Shown: positions 7,013-16,451, counted from the first letter of the stretch. The stretch: 34,408 nt of DNA from Velocimicrobium porci (GCF_009696045.1 NZ_VUMT01000025.1:1-34408), one strand, 5' to 3'. Made by a program: numbers and translations. Notes: generated by a model from the letters alone, not told the origin.

Positions 7013-9580
7013 ATGAGTATAATAACAAAAATATTTGGGACACATAGCGAACGGGAATTAAAATTAGTTTATCCAATTGTGGATAAGATTGAAGCATTAG
7101 AACCAGAATTTGAAAAATTAACAGATGAAGAATTAAAAAATAAAACACCAGAATTTAAAAAACGTCTTCAGGATGGAGAAACCTTGGATGACCTTCTTCC
7201 AGAAGCATATGCAACGGTAAGAGAGGCGGCTAAAAGAGTACTTGGTATGCGTCACTATCGTGTTCAGTTAATCGGTGGTGTCATTTTACATCAGGGACGA
7301 ATAACAGAGATGCGTACTGGTGAAGGTAAGACGTTAGTATCAACACTTCCTGCTTATTTGAACGCGTTGGAGGGAAAAGGAGTTCATATTGTTACGGTTA
7401 ATGATTATCTTGCGAAACGTGATGCTGAGTGGATGGGACAGATTCATGAATTTTTAGGATTGACAGTTGGTGTTATTTTAAACGGATTAGATAGTGAAGA
7501 AAGAAGAGCTGCTTATAATTGTGATATTACTTATGCGACAAACAATGAATTAGGATTCGATTATTTGAGAGATAACATGGTTATCTATAAAGAGCAGCTT
7601 GTATTAAGAGATTTGCATTATGCTATCATTGACGAGGTTGACTCTGTTTTGATTGATGAAGCCAGAACTCCTTTGATTATTTCAGGTCAGAGTGGAAAAT
7701 CAACCAGATTATATGAGGCTTGTGATGTACTTGCAAGACAGTTAGTTCGTGGTGAAGCAAAAGAATTGACAAAGATGGATGCCCTTATGAAAGAGGATAT
7801 TCAAGAAACAGGAGATTTTGTAGTAAATGAAAAGGATAAGAATGTGAACTTAACCGAAGAAGGTGTAAAAAAGGTTGAGAAATTCTTTAGTATTGAAAAC
7901 CTTGCAGATCCAGAAAATCTCGAAATTCAGCATAATATTATTCTTGCACTTCGTGCACATAACCTTATGTTCCGTGATAAAGATTATGTTGTAAAAGATG
8001 ACCAGGTTCTTATTGTTGATGAATTTACTGGGCGTATCATGCCTGGAAGAAGATATTCGGATGGCTTACATCAGGCGATTGAAGCGAAAGAACATGTAAA
8101 AGTAAAACGTGAGAGTAAAACACTTGCTACAATCACATTCCAGAATTTCTTTAATAAATATGCGAAAAAATCTGGTATGACTGGTACTGCATTAACCGAA
8201 GAAAAAGAATTTAGAGATATTTATGGTATGGACGTTATTGAAGTACCTACAAATCTTCCAATTAAAAGAGTTGATATGCAGGATGCGGTATATAAAACAA
8301 AGAAAGAAAAGCTGAATGCAGTTGTAGAAGAGATTGTAGAGTCCCATGAAAAAGGACAACCTGTTCTTGTAGGTACGATTACAATTGAAGCTTCAGAAGA
8401 GCTTAGTGCAATGCTGAAGAAAAAAGGTGTTCCTCATAAAGTATTAAATGCTAAATTCCATGAAATTGAAGCGGAAATTATTGCAGATGCAGGACAATAT
8501 GGTGCTGTAACAATTGCGACTAATATGGCTGGTCGTGGTACTGATATTAAGTTAGGCGAGGGGGTTGTAGAACTTGGCGGACTTAAGATTATTGGTACAG
8601 AACGTCATGAATCCAGACGTATTGATAATCAGCTTCGTGGACGTGCCGGTCGTCAGGGGGACCCGGGCGTATCCCGTTTCTATATTTCTTTGGAAGACGA
8701 TTTAATGCGCCTGTTTGGCTCTGAAAAGTTAATGGGTGTATTTAACTCATTAGGTATGCCAGAGGGAGAGCAGATTGAGCATAAAATGTTGAGCAATGCA
8801 ATCGAAAAAGCTCAGATGAAGATAGAAAATAATAACTTTGGAATCAGAAAGAACTTATTAGAATATGATCAGGTAAATAATGATCAGAGAGAAATCATTT
8901 ATGCAGAACGCCGTCGTGTATTAGACGGAGAAAGTATGCGTGATGTAATTTATAAAATGATAACAGATACAGCAGAGCGTCTTGTAAACCGCTGCATTAG
9001 TGATGAACAGCTTCCGGAAGATTGGGATATGGCAGAGCTAAATAATCTTTTACTTCCTGTATTTCCAATAGCTCCTGTAAAATTAACAGAGGAACAGATA
9101 AAGCATATTAAAAAGAATGAATTAGTACAGCAGGTTAAGGAAACTGTTGTAAAAATTTACGAAGCAAAAGAAGCAGAATTTCCGGAAATTGAACATCTTC
9201 GTGAAGTAGAGCGTGTTATTTTATTAAAAGTAATTGATAGTAAATGGATGGATCATATTGATGATATGGATCAGCTTCGTCAGGGAATTGGACTTCAGGC
9301 ATACGGTCAGAGAGATCCATTGGTAGAATATAAATTTATGGGCTTTGAAATGTTCGATGAGATGACAGAAGCAATTGCAGAGGAGACGGTAAAAGCATTG
9401 ATGCATGTCCGTATTGAACAAAATGTAGAAAGAGAGCAGGTTGCTAAAGTAACCGGTACAAATAAAGATGAAGGTGCAAAGGGACCTGTTCGTCGTACCG
9501 GTAAAAAAATACAGCCAAATGATCCTTGTCCATGTGGAAGCGGAAGAAAATATAAACAGTGCTGTGGTAAAAATTATTAA
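7013..9580 (+). CDS. secA: Preprotein translocase ATPase SecA
   Basis: 855 residues, full length. SecA is the motor that pushes unfolded preproteins through SecYEG. Visible are the N-terminal SecA motif ([12 protein letters not shown]), Walker A MRTGEGKT (100-107), the DEAD-type Walker [15 protein letters not shown] (about 205-218), the second nucleotide-binding fold with [16 protein letters not shown] and [17 protein letters not shown], the preprotein and helical-scaffold regions, and a C-terminal zinc-binding SEC-C tail with Cys839, Cys841, Cys850 and Cys851 in [15 protein letters not shown]. The ATG at 7013 is chosen over an upstream in-frame ATG because AGGAG (6997-7001) precedes it and the protein then starts at the family's normal N-terminus. 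prfB follows 52 bp downstream without a terminator, so the two are probably co-transcribed. Confidence 0.98.
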   Translation: MSIITKIFGTHSERELKLVYPIVDKIEALEPEFEKLTDEELKNKTPEFKKRLQDGETLDDLLPEAYATVREAAKRVLGMRHYRVQLIGGVILHQGRITEMRTGEGKTLVSTLPAYLNALEGKGVHIVTVNDYLAKRDAEWMGQIHEFLGLTVGVILNGLDSEERRAAYNCDITYATNNELGFDYLRDNMVIYKEQLVLRDLHYAIIDEVDSVLIDEARTPLIISGQSGKSTRLYEACDVLARQLVRGEAKELTKMDALMKEDIQETGDFVVNEKDKNVNLTEEGVKKVEKFFSIENLADPENLEIQHNIILALRAHNLMFRDKDYVVKDDQVLIVDEFTGRIMPGRRYSDGLHQAIEAKEHVKVKRESKTLATITFQNFFNKYAKKSGMTGTALTEEKEFRDIYGMDVIEVPTNLPIKRVDMQDAVYKTKKEKLNAVVEEIVESHEKGQPVLVGTITIEASEELSAMLKKKGVPHKVLNAKFHEIEAEIIADAGQYGAVTIATNMAGRGTDIKLGEGVVELGGLKIIGTERHESRRIDNQLRGRAGRQGDPGVSRFYISLEDDLMRLFGSEKLMGVFNSLGMPEGEQIEHKMLSNAIEKAQMKIENNNFGIRKNLLEYDQVNNDQREIIYAERRRVLDGESMRDVIYKMITDTAERLVNRCISDEQLPEDWDMAELNNLLLPVFPIAPVKLTEEQIKHIKKNELVQQVKETVVKIYEAKEAEFPEIEHLREVERVILLKVIDSKWMDHIDDMDQLRQGIGLQAYGQRDPLVEYKFMGFEMFDEMTEAIAEETVKALMHVRIEQNVEREQVAKVTGTNKDEGAKGPVRRTGKKIQPNDPCPCGSGRKYKQCCGKNY

Positions 9581-9632
9581 TTTTAGATAAGAAATTGTTA
9601 GAAGAGAAAAGAAATTAAAGAGGTGAAATTGA

Positions 9633-10749
9633 ATGGTCGAATTAGATCAGTATAAATATGATTTAGCAAATTACAAACAACCATTAATAGAAATCGGGGA
9701 TTCACTTTGACTTGGCGAATAAAAAGCTAAGAATAGAAGAGCTGGAGCTTCTTATGGAAGCTCCGGATTTCTGGGATAACCCGGAAAAATCACAAGAGGC
9801 GATGAAGGAACTGAAAAGCTTAAAGGATACAATTGACAATTACAATCAATTGAATGGCGAATATGAGGATATAGAAACACTTCTTGAGATGGGATACGAA
9901 GAGAATGATTTTTCTTTGATACCTGAGATTGAGGAATTATTCGCTACATTTGTAAAAGACTATGAAACATTGAGAATCTCGACACTTTTGTCAGAAGAAT
10001 ATGACAGGGACAATGCCATTTTAACACTTCATGCAGGAGCAGGCGGAACAGAAAGCTGTGACTGGGCAAGCATGTTATGCCGTATGTATCAAAGATGGGC
10101 TGAAAAGAAGGGATTTTCGGTAGAAATGTTAGACTATCTGGATGGAGAAGAGGCAGGCTTAAAATCGGTAACTCTCCAAGTTAATGGTGAAAATGCTTAT
10201 GGATATTTAAAATCAGAGCGAGGAGTTCACCGGTTAGTCCGTATATCTCCGTTTAATGCGGCGGGTAAACGGCAGACATCTTTTGTTTCCTGCGATGTGA
10301 TGCCAGATATTGAAGAAGACATTGATATTGAAATTTCAGACGATGATATTCGAATTGATACTTATCGCTCCAGTGGGGCTGGTGGTCAGCATATTAACAA
10401 GACTTCTTCTGCGATTCGTATTACTCACTTTCCAACAGGAATTGTAGTGCAGTGCCAAAATGAACGTTCTCAACATATGAATAAAGATAAGGCAATGCAG
10501 ATGTTAAAGGCTAAGTTGTATTTATTAAAGCAACAAGAAAATTTACAAAAGGAATCCGACATTCGTGGAGAAATAAAAGAAATTGGATGGGGAAGTCAGA
10601 TTCGTTCTTATGTGATGCAGCCTTATACGATGGTAAAGGATCATCGAACAAATGAGGAGATTAGTAATGTGAGTGCAGTTTTAGATGGAGAAATTGATCC
10701 ATTTATTAATGCATATCTTAAAAGTATTAGTGTTGGAAAGAAAAAATAG
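9633..10749 (+). CDS. prfB: Peptide chain release factor 2, programmed +1 frameshift
   Basis: Join of 9633-9707 and 9709-10749; 371 residues. The first 25 codons end in CTT followed by an in-frame TGA (9708-9710). Skipping one base at CTT-TGA-C resumes with GAC-TTG-GCG, the classic autoregulatory RF2 frameshift: when RF2 is scarce, ribosomes pause at UGA and slip. A purine-rich GGGGA (9696-9700) upstream may act as the internal Shine-Dalgarno stimulator, though its spacing to CTT is a little longer than in E. coli. After correction the SPF stop-codon recognition motif is at 205-207 and the catalytic GGQ at 250-252, as in E. coli RF2. RF2 reads UGA and UAA. AGAGGTG at 9619-9625 precedes the ATG. 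The shift is seen in the bases; its working is established for the family. Confidence 0.96.
9699..9711 (+). promoter_or_regulatory. RF2 +1 recoding site
   Basis: CTT TGA C with the slip at 9708. The P-site Leu-tRNA on CUU can re-pair with UUU; the stop codon is UGA, the codon RF2 itself recognises. The GGGGA just upstream is the candidate stimulatory element. Confidence 0.93.
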
Positions 10750-10768
10750 TGAGTAGGAGGAATGAAGT

Positions 10769-11293
10769 ATGGCAAAGAAAGTAATGTTTTTTACAGTGGG
10801 TTCGCAACTCTATGGACTGGATGTTGCGCGTACACAGGGAATAGAAAAGGCGGCACAATACTTACAGGTTCCTAATACAGTAAAGCATATCATGGGAATT
10901 ATTACCCTTCGTGGTGAGATTATTCCGGTTTATAGTTTAAGAACGAAATTTGGAATGTCCCAGCCACCAATTACAAATGATACAGAATTGATTATCGGAA
11001 AATTATCAAGAGATGTTAATATTGCTCTTGTTGTTGATGGAATTAGAGAAATTACGGAAATGGAAGATTCAGCCTTTTCCAAACCTCCGGCACTCCTTCA
11101 AAATGGAGATACCGGATATATTGAGCGGGTTATCCAAAATGATAAAATGCTGGCGATTATGATTGGCTTAGAGGGATTGCTTACAGAAGAAGAAAAAGAA
11201 AAACTAAAAGATTTTATCGAAGAAAATAAATTAACAGAAGCAGAAATGGTTGAAAATGAGGAAGATGAACCGGCTGCTGCTAACCAACAATAA
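10769..11293 (+). CDS. cheW: CheW-like chemotaxis coupling protein
   Basis: 174 residues. A single CheW/SH3-like fold (about 4-145): MFFTVGSQLYGLDVARTQGI, then IMGIITLRGEIIPVYSLRTKFGM, which is the conserved GxxxLRGxIxPVxxLR signature, and IALVVDGIREI. The C-terminus (about 146-174) is an acidic Glu-rich tail beyond the usual end of CheW. CheW bridges chemoreceptor tips and CheA. The RBS TAGGAGGAA (10754-10762) lies 6 nt upstream. It follows prfB by 19 bp and may be read with it. With two chemoreceptors elsewhere in the window this supports a chemotactic organism, but no CheA is present to show which complex it joins. Confidence 0.88.
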   Translation: MAKKVMFFTVGSQLYGLDVARTQGIEKAAQYLQVPNTVKHIMGIITLRGEIIPVYSLRTKFGMSQPPITNDTELIIGKLSRDVNIALVVDGIREITEMEDSAFSKPPALLQNGDTGYIERVIQNDKMLAIMIGLEGLLTEEEKEKLKDFIEENKLTEAEMVENEEDEPAAANQQ

Positions 11294-11345
11294 AGACTTT
11301 ATTTTTATTTTAGAATTAAATTATTTTATTCTTTTCTATTCTATG

Positions 11346-11400
11346 ATAGACTATTACATATATTATAAATGACAAAATATATGTAATAGTCTATTATTTT
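11346..11400 (+). terminator. Long AT-rich hairpin after cheW
   Basis: ATAGACTATTACATATATT (11346-11364) pairs with its complement at 11376-11394 around a short loop and is followed by TATTTTG. It is probably the terminator of secA-prfB-cheW, although the T-tract is interrupted and the 19-bp stem is almost all A/T. Confidence 0.6.
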
Positions 11401-11448
11401 GTGGAGATTATGTAAATATAGAGTATTTTAAGGAAGGCTTTGTAAACT

Positions 11449-12141
11449 ATGAAAGAAACGAGATTAGATGATTCTGCCTCCATTTATTCAAAAAGAAATG
11501 AAGAATCGGAGAAAGAAAAATGGAGCCAAATGAATGGAAAAGAAAAGTGGCAGTATTTTTCCCAATATTATTTATTAAAACTATGTGCTATTATTGTTTT
11601 GTCTATATTTGCAATTTATCTTTTCGTTACGATTCTTGGACCGAAAGATAAGCTTATTTTTGAGATGGTTTTGGTTAATTCGAATATGGAAGAAAGCAAA
11701 ATAGAAGAGATGAAGCAAGAGATAGAAACTTTGCTAAAACCAGAAAAACGGGAAATTGTGATGCTGGATGACAGTTATTATATAAGTGAAAAAGAGCAGG
11801 GGGATATGTCATCTGAACAGAAGCTTTCCGTATGTTACTATGCCAATGAGCTGGATATCATTGTTGCAAATCGTTCTGTTTTTGAAAAGTATGCAAAACT
11901 AGGATTTTTTTGTGATTTAGCGGAATTACTTCCGACTGATCAATATAGTCAGGTGAAAGAACAGCTGGTTTTTGCTTCTACAGAAGAGCAAAAAGAAGAA
12001 ACAGCTTATGGAATTTCTTTGGAAGGGTCTAAGCAGTTTGAAAAATATGATACGCAGATTTCAGATCCCGTAATAGGTATTGTGTCTAACAGTAAGAATG
12101 TAAAAAATGCTGTTTCGGTATTGGAAAGCTATATAAAATAG
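11449..12141 (+). CDS. Single-pass membrane protein of unknown function
   Basis: 230 residues, family not recognised. The first ~40 residues are charged and predicted cytoplasmic (KEKWSQMNGKEKWQYFSQYY). One transmembrane helix is at about 43-63 (LKLCAIIVLSIFAIYLFVTI). The remaining ~165 residues would be outside and contain FEMVLVNSNMEES, a LDIIVANRSVFEKYAKLGFFCDLAELLPTD-like segment (given here in part) and a C-terminal helix. The outer part loosely resembles the solute-binding-like domains of small Firmicute membrane proteins that follow a DUF or regulatory gene, but no family can be named. AAGGAAGG (11430-11437) precedes the start. It lies between two hairpins and so may be transcribed alone. 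Confidence 0.75.
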   Translation: MKETRLDDSASIYSKRNEESEKEKWSQMNGKEKWQYFSQYYLLKLCAIIVLSIFAIYLFVTILGPKDKLIFEMVLVNSNMEESKIEEMKQEIETLLKPEKREIVMLDDSYYISEKEQGDMSSEQKLSVCYYANELDIIVANRSVFEKYAKLGFFCDLAELLPTDQYSQVKEQLVFASTEEQKEETAYGISLEGSKQFEKYDTQISDPVIGIVSNSKNVKNAVSVLESYIK

Positions 12142-12150
12142 CGGAAAGAA

Positions 12151-12205
12151 TAGAATCCAAGAGTGTTGAAAAGTTTTTTTCGCATTCCTGGATTCTAATT
12201 TTTGG
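12151..12205. terminator. Bidirectional terminator between convergent genes
   Basis: TAGAATCC (12151-12158) pairs with GGATTCTA (12190-12197), with an inner AGTG/CATT pairing; ATTTTTGG follows on the plus strand. It lies between the plus-strand membrane protein and the minus-strand amidohydrolase. The loop contains a seven-T run. Confidence 0.6.
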
Positions 12206-12206
12206 T

Positions 12207-13364
12207 TTAAAAATTATGTTCCATTACATAAGCAAGATGCAGCTTAGCCCCAGTTAAAATAGACGTTTCATCTATATTGAAATGGTCGTGATGATTAGGA
12301 TAGCAGCAATCAATAGATGAATTCCCTGCACCGACAAAAGCGTAAACCCCGGGGATTCTTTGTTGATATAAGGAAAAGTCTTCGCCTAAAAATATTGGTG
12401 GAACTGAAGTAAACATTGTTTCTGGAAATATTTTTTTTGCTCCATTTAATGCAATTTCAGTTTCTTTTTCATCATTAACGACGGCCGGATGCATAGATTC
12501 TTCATAAACAACCTTTGCTTTTGCACGGTAAGCTGCAGCTGTTGTTTCAGCAATACGGGTGAGTGCTTCCTTTATTTCTTCGCTGTCTTTTGGGGAGAAT
12601 GTACGGACAGTACCCTCGATTAATGCACTTCCGGAGATTACATTATATTGGGTACCGGATGTAAAATGACCAATGGAGATAACAGATGAGCAGGAAGGGT
12701 CTAATTCTCTGCTTCGGATTGCCTGGATATTCATAATAATCGCTGATCCGACAACGGTTGCATCAATACATTGGTGGGGTTTTCCGGCATGACCTGATTT
12801 CCCGGTGATATCAATGTGAAATAAGTCAGTAATTGCCATTCTTGGACCGGCTTCAATTGAAATTTTGCCACATGGAATATCTGTGAAAACGTGAAGTCCG
12901 AAGATACAGTCTACATCATCCAACTCTTTCATACTGCACATATATTTCGCACCCTTACAACATTCTTCTCCAGGTTCAAAGATAAGTTTTACACGGTTTT
13001 TTAATTCGGTTTCATGTTTTTTTAAAATTTTTGCTGCACCTAATAAAGCGGTGATATGGGCATCATGACCACAAGCGTGCATTTTTCCGGTGTGGGTAGA
13101 TGTATAAGCTACATTGGTTTGTTCTGTCACAGGAAGACCATCAATATCTGCACGCAGTCCAATTGTTTTTTCACCTTGACCGATATATGCGACAACTCCG
13201 GTTTTTCCTGTTGCATGACATTCTATATTATCTTTTTGTAATTCTTCTATGATTCTTTTGGTTGTTTTAAATTCTTCCATTCCAAGTTCCGGAATTTGAT
13301 GAAATGCTCTTCTTAAAGTAATAAGCTGTTCTTTCAGTTCGTCTACTTCTTTACAAATATCCAT
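12207..13364 (-). CDS. M20 family amidohydrolase (M20D, hippurate/IAA-amino acid hydrolase type)
   Basis: 385 residues. A metal-dependent hydrolase that releases an acyl group from an N-acyl amino acid. Metal ligands can be read: MHACGHDAH (Cys98, His100, His103), FEPGEE (Glu133-Glu134) followed by GLHV (His158), and LGEDFS near the C-terminus with a final Glu-type ligand. The dimerisation lid domain is about 180-295 (SGKSGHAGKPHQ, with the conserved His). No signal peptide, so cytoplasmic. CysxHis in the first motif places it with M20D enzymes, not with DapE or PepT. The upstream TGGAGG is at a good distance from the ATG. Substrate cannot be set from the sequence; it stands alone. Confidence 0.92.
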   Translation of the reverse strand: MDICKEVDELKEQLITLRRAFHQIPELGMEEFKTTKRIIEELQKDNIECHATGKTGVVAYIGQGEKTIGLRADIDGLPVTEQTNVAYTSTHTGKMHACGHDAHITALLGAAKILKKHETELKNRVKLIFEPGEECCKGAKYMCSMKELDDVDCIFGLHVFTDIPCGKISIEAGPRMAITDLFHIDITGKSGHAGKPHQCIDATVVGSAIIMNIQAIRSRELDPSCSSVISIGHFTSGTQYNVISGSALIEGTVRTFSPKDSEEIKEALTRIAETTAAAYRAKAKVVYEESMHPAVVNDEKETEIALNGAKKIFPETMFTSVPPIFLGEDFSLYQQRIPGVYAFVGAGNSSIDCCYPNHHDHFNIDETSILTGAKLHLAYVMEHNF

Positions 13365-13391
13365 TTTAAAACCTCCATTTCTTTTTCTACC

Positions 13392-13419
13392 ATTATAGCT
13401 TACTTTTTTTAAAAATCAA
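13392..13419 (-). promoter_or_regulatory. Promoter of the M20 amidohydrolase
   Basis: Read on the minus strand: TTGATT (13419-13414), 16-bp spacer, perfect TATAAT (13397-13392), 28 bp before the start codon, so the leader is very short. A MITE-like element lies 20 bp further upstream. Confidence 0.65.
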
Positions 13420-13448
13420 GAAATGAAATTTCATTCATGCATTTGATG

Positions 13449-13630
13449 ATACCAGGGTCAAAAGGTCATGCTTTTCATGCCAGCATGAAAAAGCATGACT
13501 TTGAGACCCGAAAAAACATGAGAAAGTAGACCGAACAGGGCGGATTTCGAATGTTTTTAGGATGACGGGAGCACAAAGTGCGTAGTCATCCGTAGGTATC
13601 AGGGGTCAAAATATGTTTTGACCCCAACAT
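13449..13630. mobile_element. 182-bp MITE-like multi-hairpin element
   Basis: It is bounded by a 9-bp direct repeat CATTTGATG (13440-13448 and 13631-13639), as expected of a target-site duplication. Its ends are imperfect inverted repeats: ATACCAGGGTCAAAA on the left, ATGTTGGGGTCAAAA as the reverse complement on the right (11 of 15). Inside are four hairpins: a long imperfect one (about 13455-13508, core GTCATGCTTTTTCATGC type), AAAAACAT/ATGTTTTT, GGATGAC/GTCATCC with inner GCAC/GTGC (13560-13591), and GGGGTCAAAA/TTTTGACCCC (13602-13625). There is no ORF. It separates two divergent promoters. Confidence 0.65.
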
Positions 13631-13659
13631 CATTTGATGGAATAATTAGACATCATAAC

Positions 13660-13688
13660 TTGTACAACATTAGGAAAAATGTTATAAT
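13660..13688 (+). promoter_or_regulatory. Promoter of the pantothenate/CoA operon
   Basis: TTGTAC (13660-13665), 17-bp spacer, perfect TATAAT (13683-13688). An imperfect operator-like dyad AACATT-N6-AATGTT lies across the spacer and -10 box (about 13667-13684), a possible repressor site with no recognised owner. Confidence 0.7.
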
Positions 13689-13743
13689 ACCAGCGGTAAA
13701 TGTATTGTATCCCAATCGGGAATAATAACAGGAGGGTAAAAAA

Positions 13744-14382
13744 TTGAATAACAGATCCAAAAAAACAACAGGGTTAGTACAAATGTCACTATTTACAGCT
13801 ATCATTATAATTATGGCGATGGTTCCGGGACTTGGCTATATCCCACTGGGAGTAATCAGGGCAACGATTATTCATGTGCCGGTTATAATAGGTGCATTAG
13901 TACTTGGACCAAAAAAAGGAGCAATTTTAGGTGGAATATTTGGGCTTACAAGCCTGATTAATAATACGTTTGCTCCAACAGTAACATCATTTGTATTCTC
14001 ACCATTTTATACAATGGGAGAAATCCATGGTGGTGTGAAAAGCTTAATTATTTGTTTTGTTCCAAGAATTTTAATTGGAATTGTGGCTTATTATGTCTAT
14101 AAGTTAGTAAGAAAAGTTATGAAAAACAGTAAACACTCGATGGTAACTGCATTAGCGATTTCTGGTGTTATAGGTTCTTTGACGAATACACTTCTCGTTA
14201 TGAATCTTATTTATCTATTTTTTGGTGAAAGCTATGCGGCAGTAAAAGAGATTGCTTATGAGGCTTTATATGGAACAATTTTGGTCGTAATTGGGACAAA
14301 TGGGATACCGGAAGCAATTGTTTCAGCAATTTTAGTGACAGCAATTGGACGGGTATTTTTAAAATCCAGAATCCGGAATTAG
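13744..14382 (+). CDS. panT: ECF transporter S component, probably pantothenate-specific
   Basis: 212 residues, very hydrophobic with about six membrane helices (starting near 13-31, 37-52, 57-75, 96-120, 133-160 and 180-203). The N-terminal GLVQMSLFTAIIIIMAMVPG and the substrate-facing RATIIHVPVIIGALVLGPK motif are typical of S components that bind vitamins and dock with a shared EcfAA'T module (not in the window). Pantothenate specificity is inferred from the operon: the next two genes convert pantothenate to 4'-phosphopantetheine. The start is TTG at 13744, set by AGGAGGG (13730-13736) at 7 nt; no better ATG exists. Alternative: another vitamin or cofactor S component. Confidence 0.8.
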   Translation: MNNRSKKTTGLVQMSLFTAIIIIMAMVPGLGYIPLGVIRATIIHVPVIIGALVLGPKKGAILGGIFGLTSLINNTFAPTVTSFVFSPFYTMGEIHGGVKSLIICFVPRILIGIVAYYVYKLVRKVMKNSKHSMVTALAISGVIGSLTNTLLVMNLIYLFFGESYAAVKEIAYEALYGTILVVIGTNGIPEAIVSAILVTAIGRVFLKSRIRN

Positions 14383-14394
14383 GAGGAAAATAAA

Positions 14395-15174
14395 ATGGTT
14401 CTTGCAATAGATATGGGAAATACAAATATAGTAATTGGATGTATTGATGATGAAAAAATACACTTTGTAGAAAGAATGTCTACGGATTCATCTAAGACCG
14501 AACTGGAATATGCAATTAGTATAAAGAATGTTCTTGAATTATATAGTATAGATGTAAAACGGATTGAGGGGATTATTATATCATCTGTCGTTCCGCCGTT
14601 GTTAAATGTAATCCGCCGTGCGGCAGAAAAGGTTGTTAATAAAAAAGCATCTGTAGTTGGACCTGGTGTAAAAACAGGACTCAATATTTTGATGGACAAT
14701 CCTGCTTCGGTTGGAAGTGATATGATTGTTAGTGCTGTTGCAGCATTACGGGAATACGAACCACCAATTATCTTTGTAGATATGGGAACTGCAACTACGA
14801 TTTCCGTTATTGACAAAAAAGGAAATTATGTTGGAGGTGCAATTTTGCCCGGAGTGAATACTTCATTGAATGCATTAGTTTCTAACACGGCGCAGCTTCC
14901 AAGAATTAGTATGGAAGCTCCAAGAAGGATAATTGGAAAAAATACAATTGAATGTATGAAAAGTGGAATTGTAGTCGGTAATGCAGCTTGTATTGATGGG
15001 ATGATTGAGCGTATTGAAGAAGAATTGAATCAAAAAGCTGTTGTGCTGGCAACAGGAGGAATTGCTTCGAGTATTATACCACATTGTAAGCATGAGATTA
15101 TTATAGACGAAGCGTTGCTTTTAAAAGGATTAAAAATTATTTTTGATAAAAATAAACCGGAAAACAGACAGTAA
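14395..15174 (+). CDS. coaX: Type III pantothenate kinase
   Basis: 259 residues. It phosphorylates pantothenate, the first committed step of CoA synthesis. ASKHA-fold motifs are in order: AIDMGNTNIVIG with Asp6 near the N-terminus (phosphate/Mg site), GPGVKTGL (89-96), GSDMIVSAVAA (from 107, catalytic Asp109), VDMGTATTISVID (128-140), GGAILPG (147-153) and the C-terminal ATGGIAS. Type III enzymes need a monovalent cation and are not feedback-inhibited by CoA, unlike types I and II. AGGAGG lies just upstream; the gene begins 12 bp after panT and ends 17 bp before coaBC. Confidence 0.96.
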   Translation: MVLAIDMGNTNIVIGCIDDEKIHFVERMSTDSSKTELEYAISIKNVLELYSIDVKRIEGIIISSVVPPLLNVIRRAAEKVVNKKASVVGPGVKTGLNILMDNPASVGSDMIVSAVAALREYEPPIIFVDMGTATTISVIDKKGNYVGGAILPGVNTSLNALVSNTAQLPRISMEAPRRIIGKNTIECMKSGIVVGNAACIDGMIERIEEELNQKAVVLATGGIASSIIPHCKHEIIIDEALLLKGLKIIFDKNKPENRQ

Positions 15175-15191
15175 GTGAATGGGAGAAAGAC

Positions 15192-16385
15192 ATGTTAAAG
15201 GGAAAAAATGTTGTGCTGGCAGTGACAGGAAGCATTGCGGCGTATAAAATAGCAGGCTTAGCAAGTACATTAAAAAAGCTTAATTGTAAAATAACAGTTT
15301 TGATGACAAAAAATGCAACGAATTTTATAAATCCAATTACATTTGAAACATTAACCGGAAATAAATGTCTGATTGATACATTTGACAGGAATTTTCAATA
15401 TTCAGTAGAGCATGTTTCGTTAGCAAAAGAAACAGATGTTGTATTAGTTGCACCGGCATCAGCGAATGTTATAGCGAAAATGGCACACGGAATTGCTGAT
15501 GATATGCTTACTACTACAGTATTAGCTTGTGAATGTCCGAAAATTGTAGCACCTGCAATGAATACACATATGTATCACAATCCGATTGTTCAAGATAATC
15601 TTGCAATTTTGAGAAAATATGGAATGGAAGTTGTTACTCCTGATTATGGTTATCTGGCATGTGGAGATATCGGCGATGGAAAAATGCCAAGTGAAGAAGT
15701 GCTTTTAGCTTATATCATGAAGGCAATTGCTTTTGAAAAAGACCTAGCTGGGAAAAAAGTGTTGGTAACAGCAGGGGCAACAAGAGAAGCAATTGACCCG
15801 GTTCGCTATATTACAAATCATTCTACTGGAAAAATGGGATATGCAGTTGCGAAAATGGCGATGCTTAGAGGGGCAGAAGTAACATTAATAACAGGACAAT
15901 CGACACAGCCTTGTCCTCCATTTGTAAAAATGATACCGGTAGTAACAGCGGAAGAGATGTATCAGAAGGTAAAAGAACATTATGAAGATAAGGATATTGT
16001 AATCAAAGCGGCAGCAGTGGCTGATTATCGTCCGGCGACTGTGTCAATGGAAAAGGTAAAAAAGAAAGACAAAGAGTTAACGATTGAATTAGAGCGTACA
16101 ACTGACATTTTGCAATATTTAGGTCAACAAAAATCAGAGAGAACATATCTATGCGGTTTTTCTATGGAAACAGAAAATATGCTTGAAAATTCCAGAAAAA
16201 AACTTGAAAAGAAAAATTTAGATATGATAGTAGCTAATAATTTAAAAGAAGCCGGTGCAGGATTTGGAACAGATACAAATGTTGTTACCATTATTACAAA
16301 GAAAGAGGAAGAACAGCTTCCGGTTATGTCAAAAGAAGATGTTGCAAATAAAATTTTAGATAAAATTAGAGCGGAAATCAAGTAA
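15192..16385 (+). CDS. coaBC: Bifunctional phosphopantothenoylcysteine synthetase/decarboxylase
   Basis: 397 residues, two fused enzymes. The N-terminal CoaC half (about 1-180, FMN-dependent decarboxylase) shows TGSIAAYK (12-19), catalytic His74 in VEHVSL, PAMNTHMY (121-128) and the flap ACGDIGDGKM with Cys157. The C-terminal CoaB half (from about 185) has VLVTAGATREAIDPVRYITN, with the nucleotide-binding region HSTGKMGYA, then KAAAVADYRP and KKKDKELTIEL. It joins cysteine to 4'-phosphopantothenate and decarboxylates the product to 4'-phosphopantetheine. Last gene of the panT-coaX-coaBC unit. No hairpin terminator is visible in the A-rich sequence that follows. Confidence 0.96.
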   Translation: MLKGKNVVLAVTGSIAAYKIAGLASTLKKLNCKITVLMTKNATNFINPITFETLTGNKCLIDTFDRNFQYSVEHVSLAKETDVVLVAPASANVIAKMAHGIADDMLTTTVLACECPKIVAPAMNTHMYHNPIVQDNLAILRKYGMEVVTPDYGYLACGDIGDGKMPSEEVLLAYIMKAIAFEKDLAGKKVLVTAGATREAIDPVRYITNHSTGKMGYAVAKMAMLRGAEVTLITGQSTQPCPPFVKMIPVVTAEEMYQKVKEHYEDKDIVIKAAAVADYRPATVSMEKVKKKDKELTIELERTTDILQYLGQQKSERTYLCGFSMETENMLENSRKKLEKKNLDMIVANNLKEAGAGFGTDTNVVTIITKKEEEQLPVMSKEDVANKILDKIRAEIK

Positions 16386-16451
16386 AATGGTAGATAAAAG
16401 GCTATCAGATGAAAAATGAAGCAAAAAAAATGAAAAAAATAAAAAAAACAC

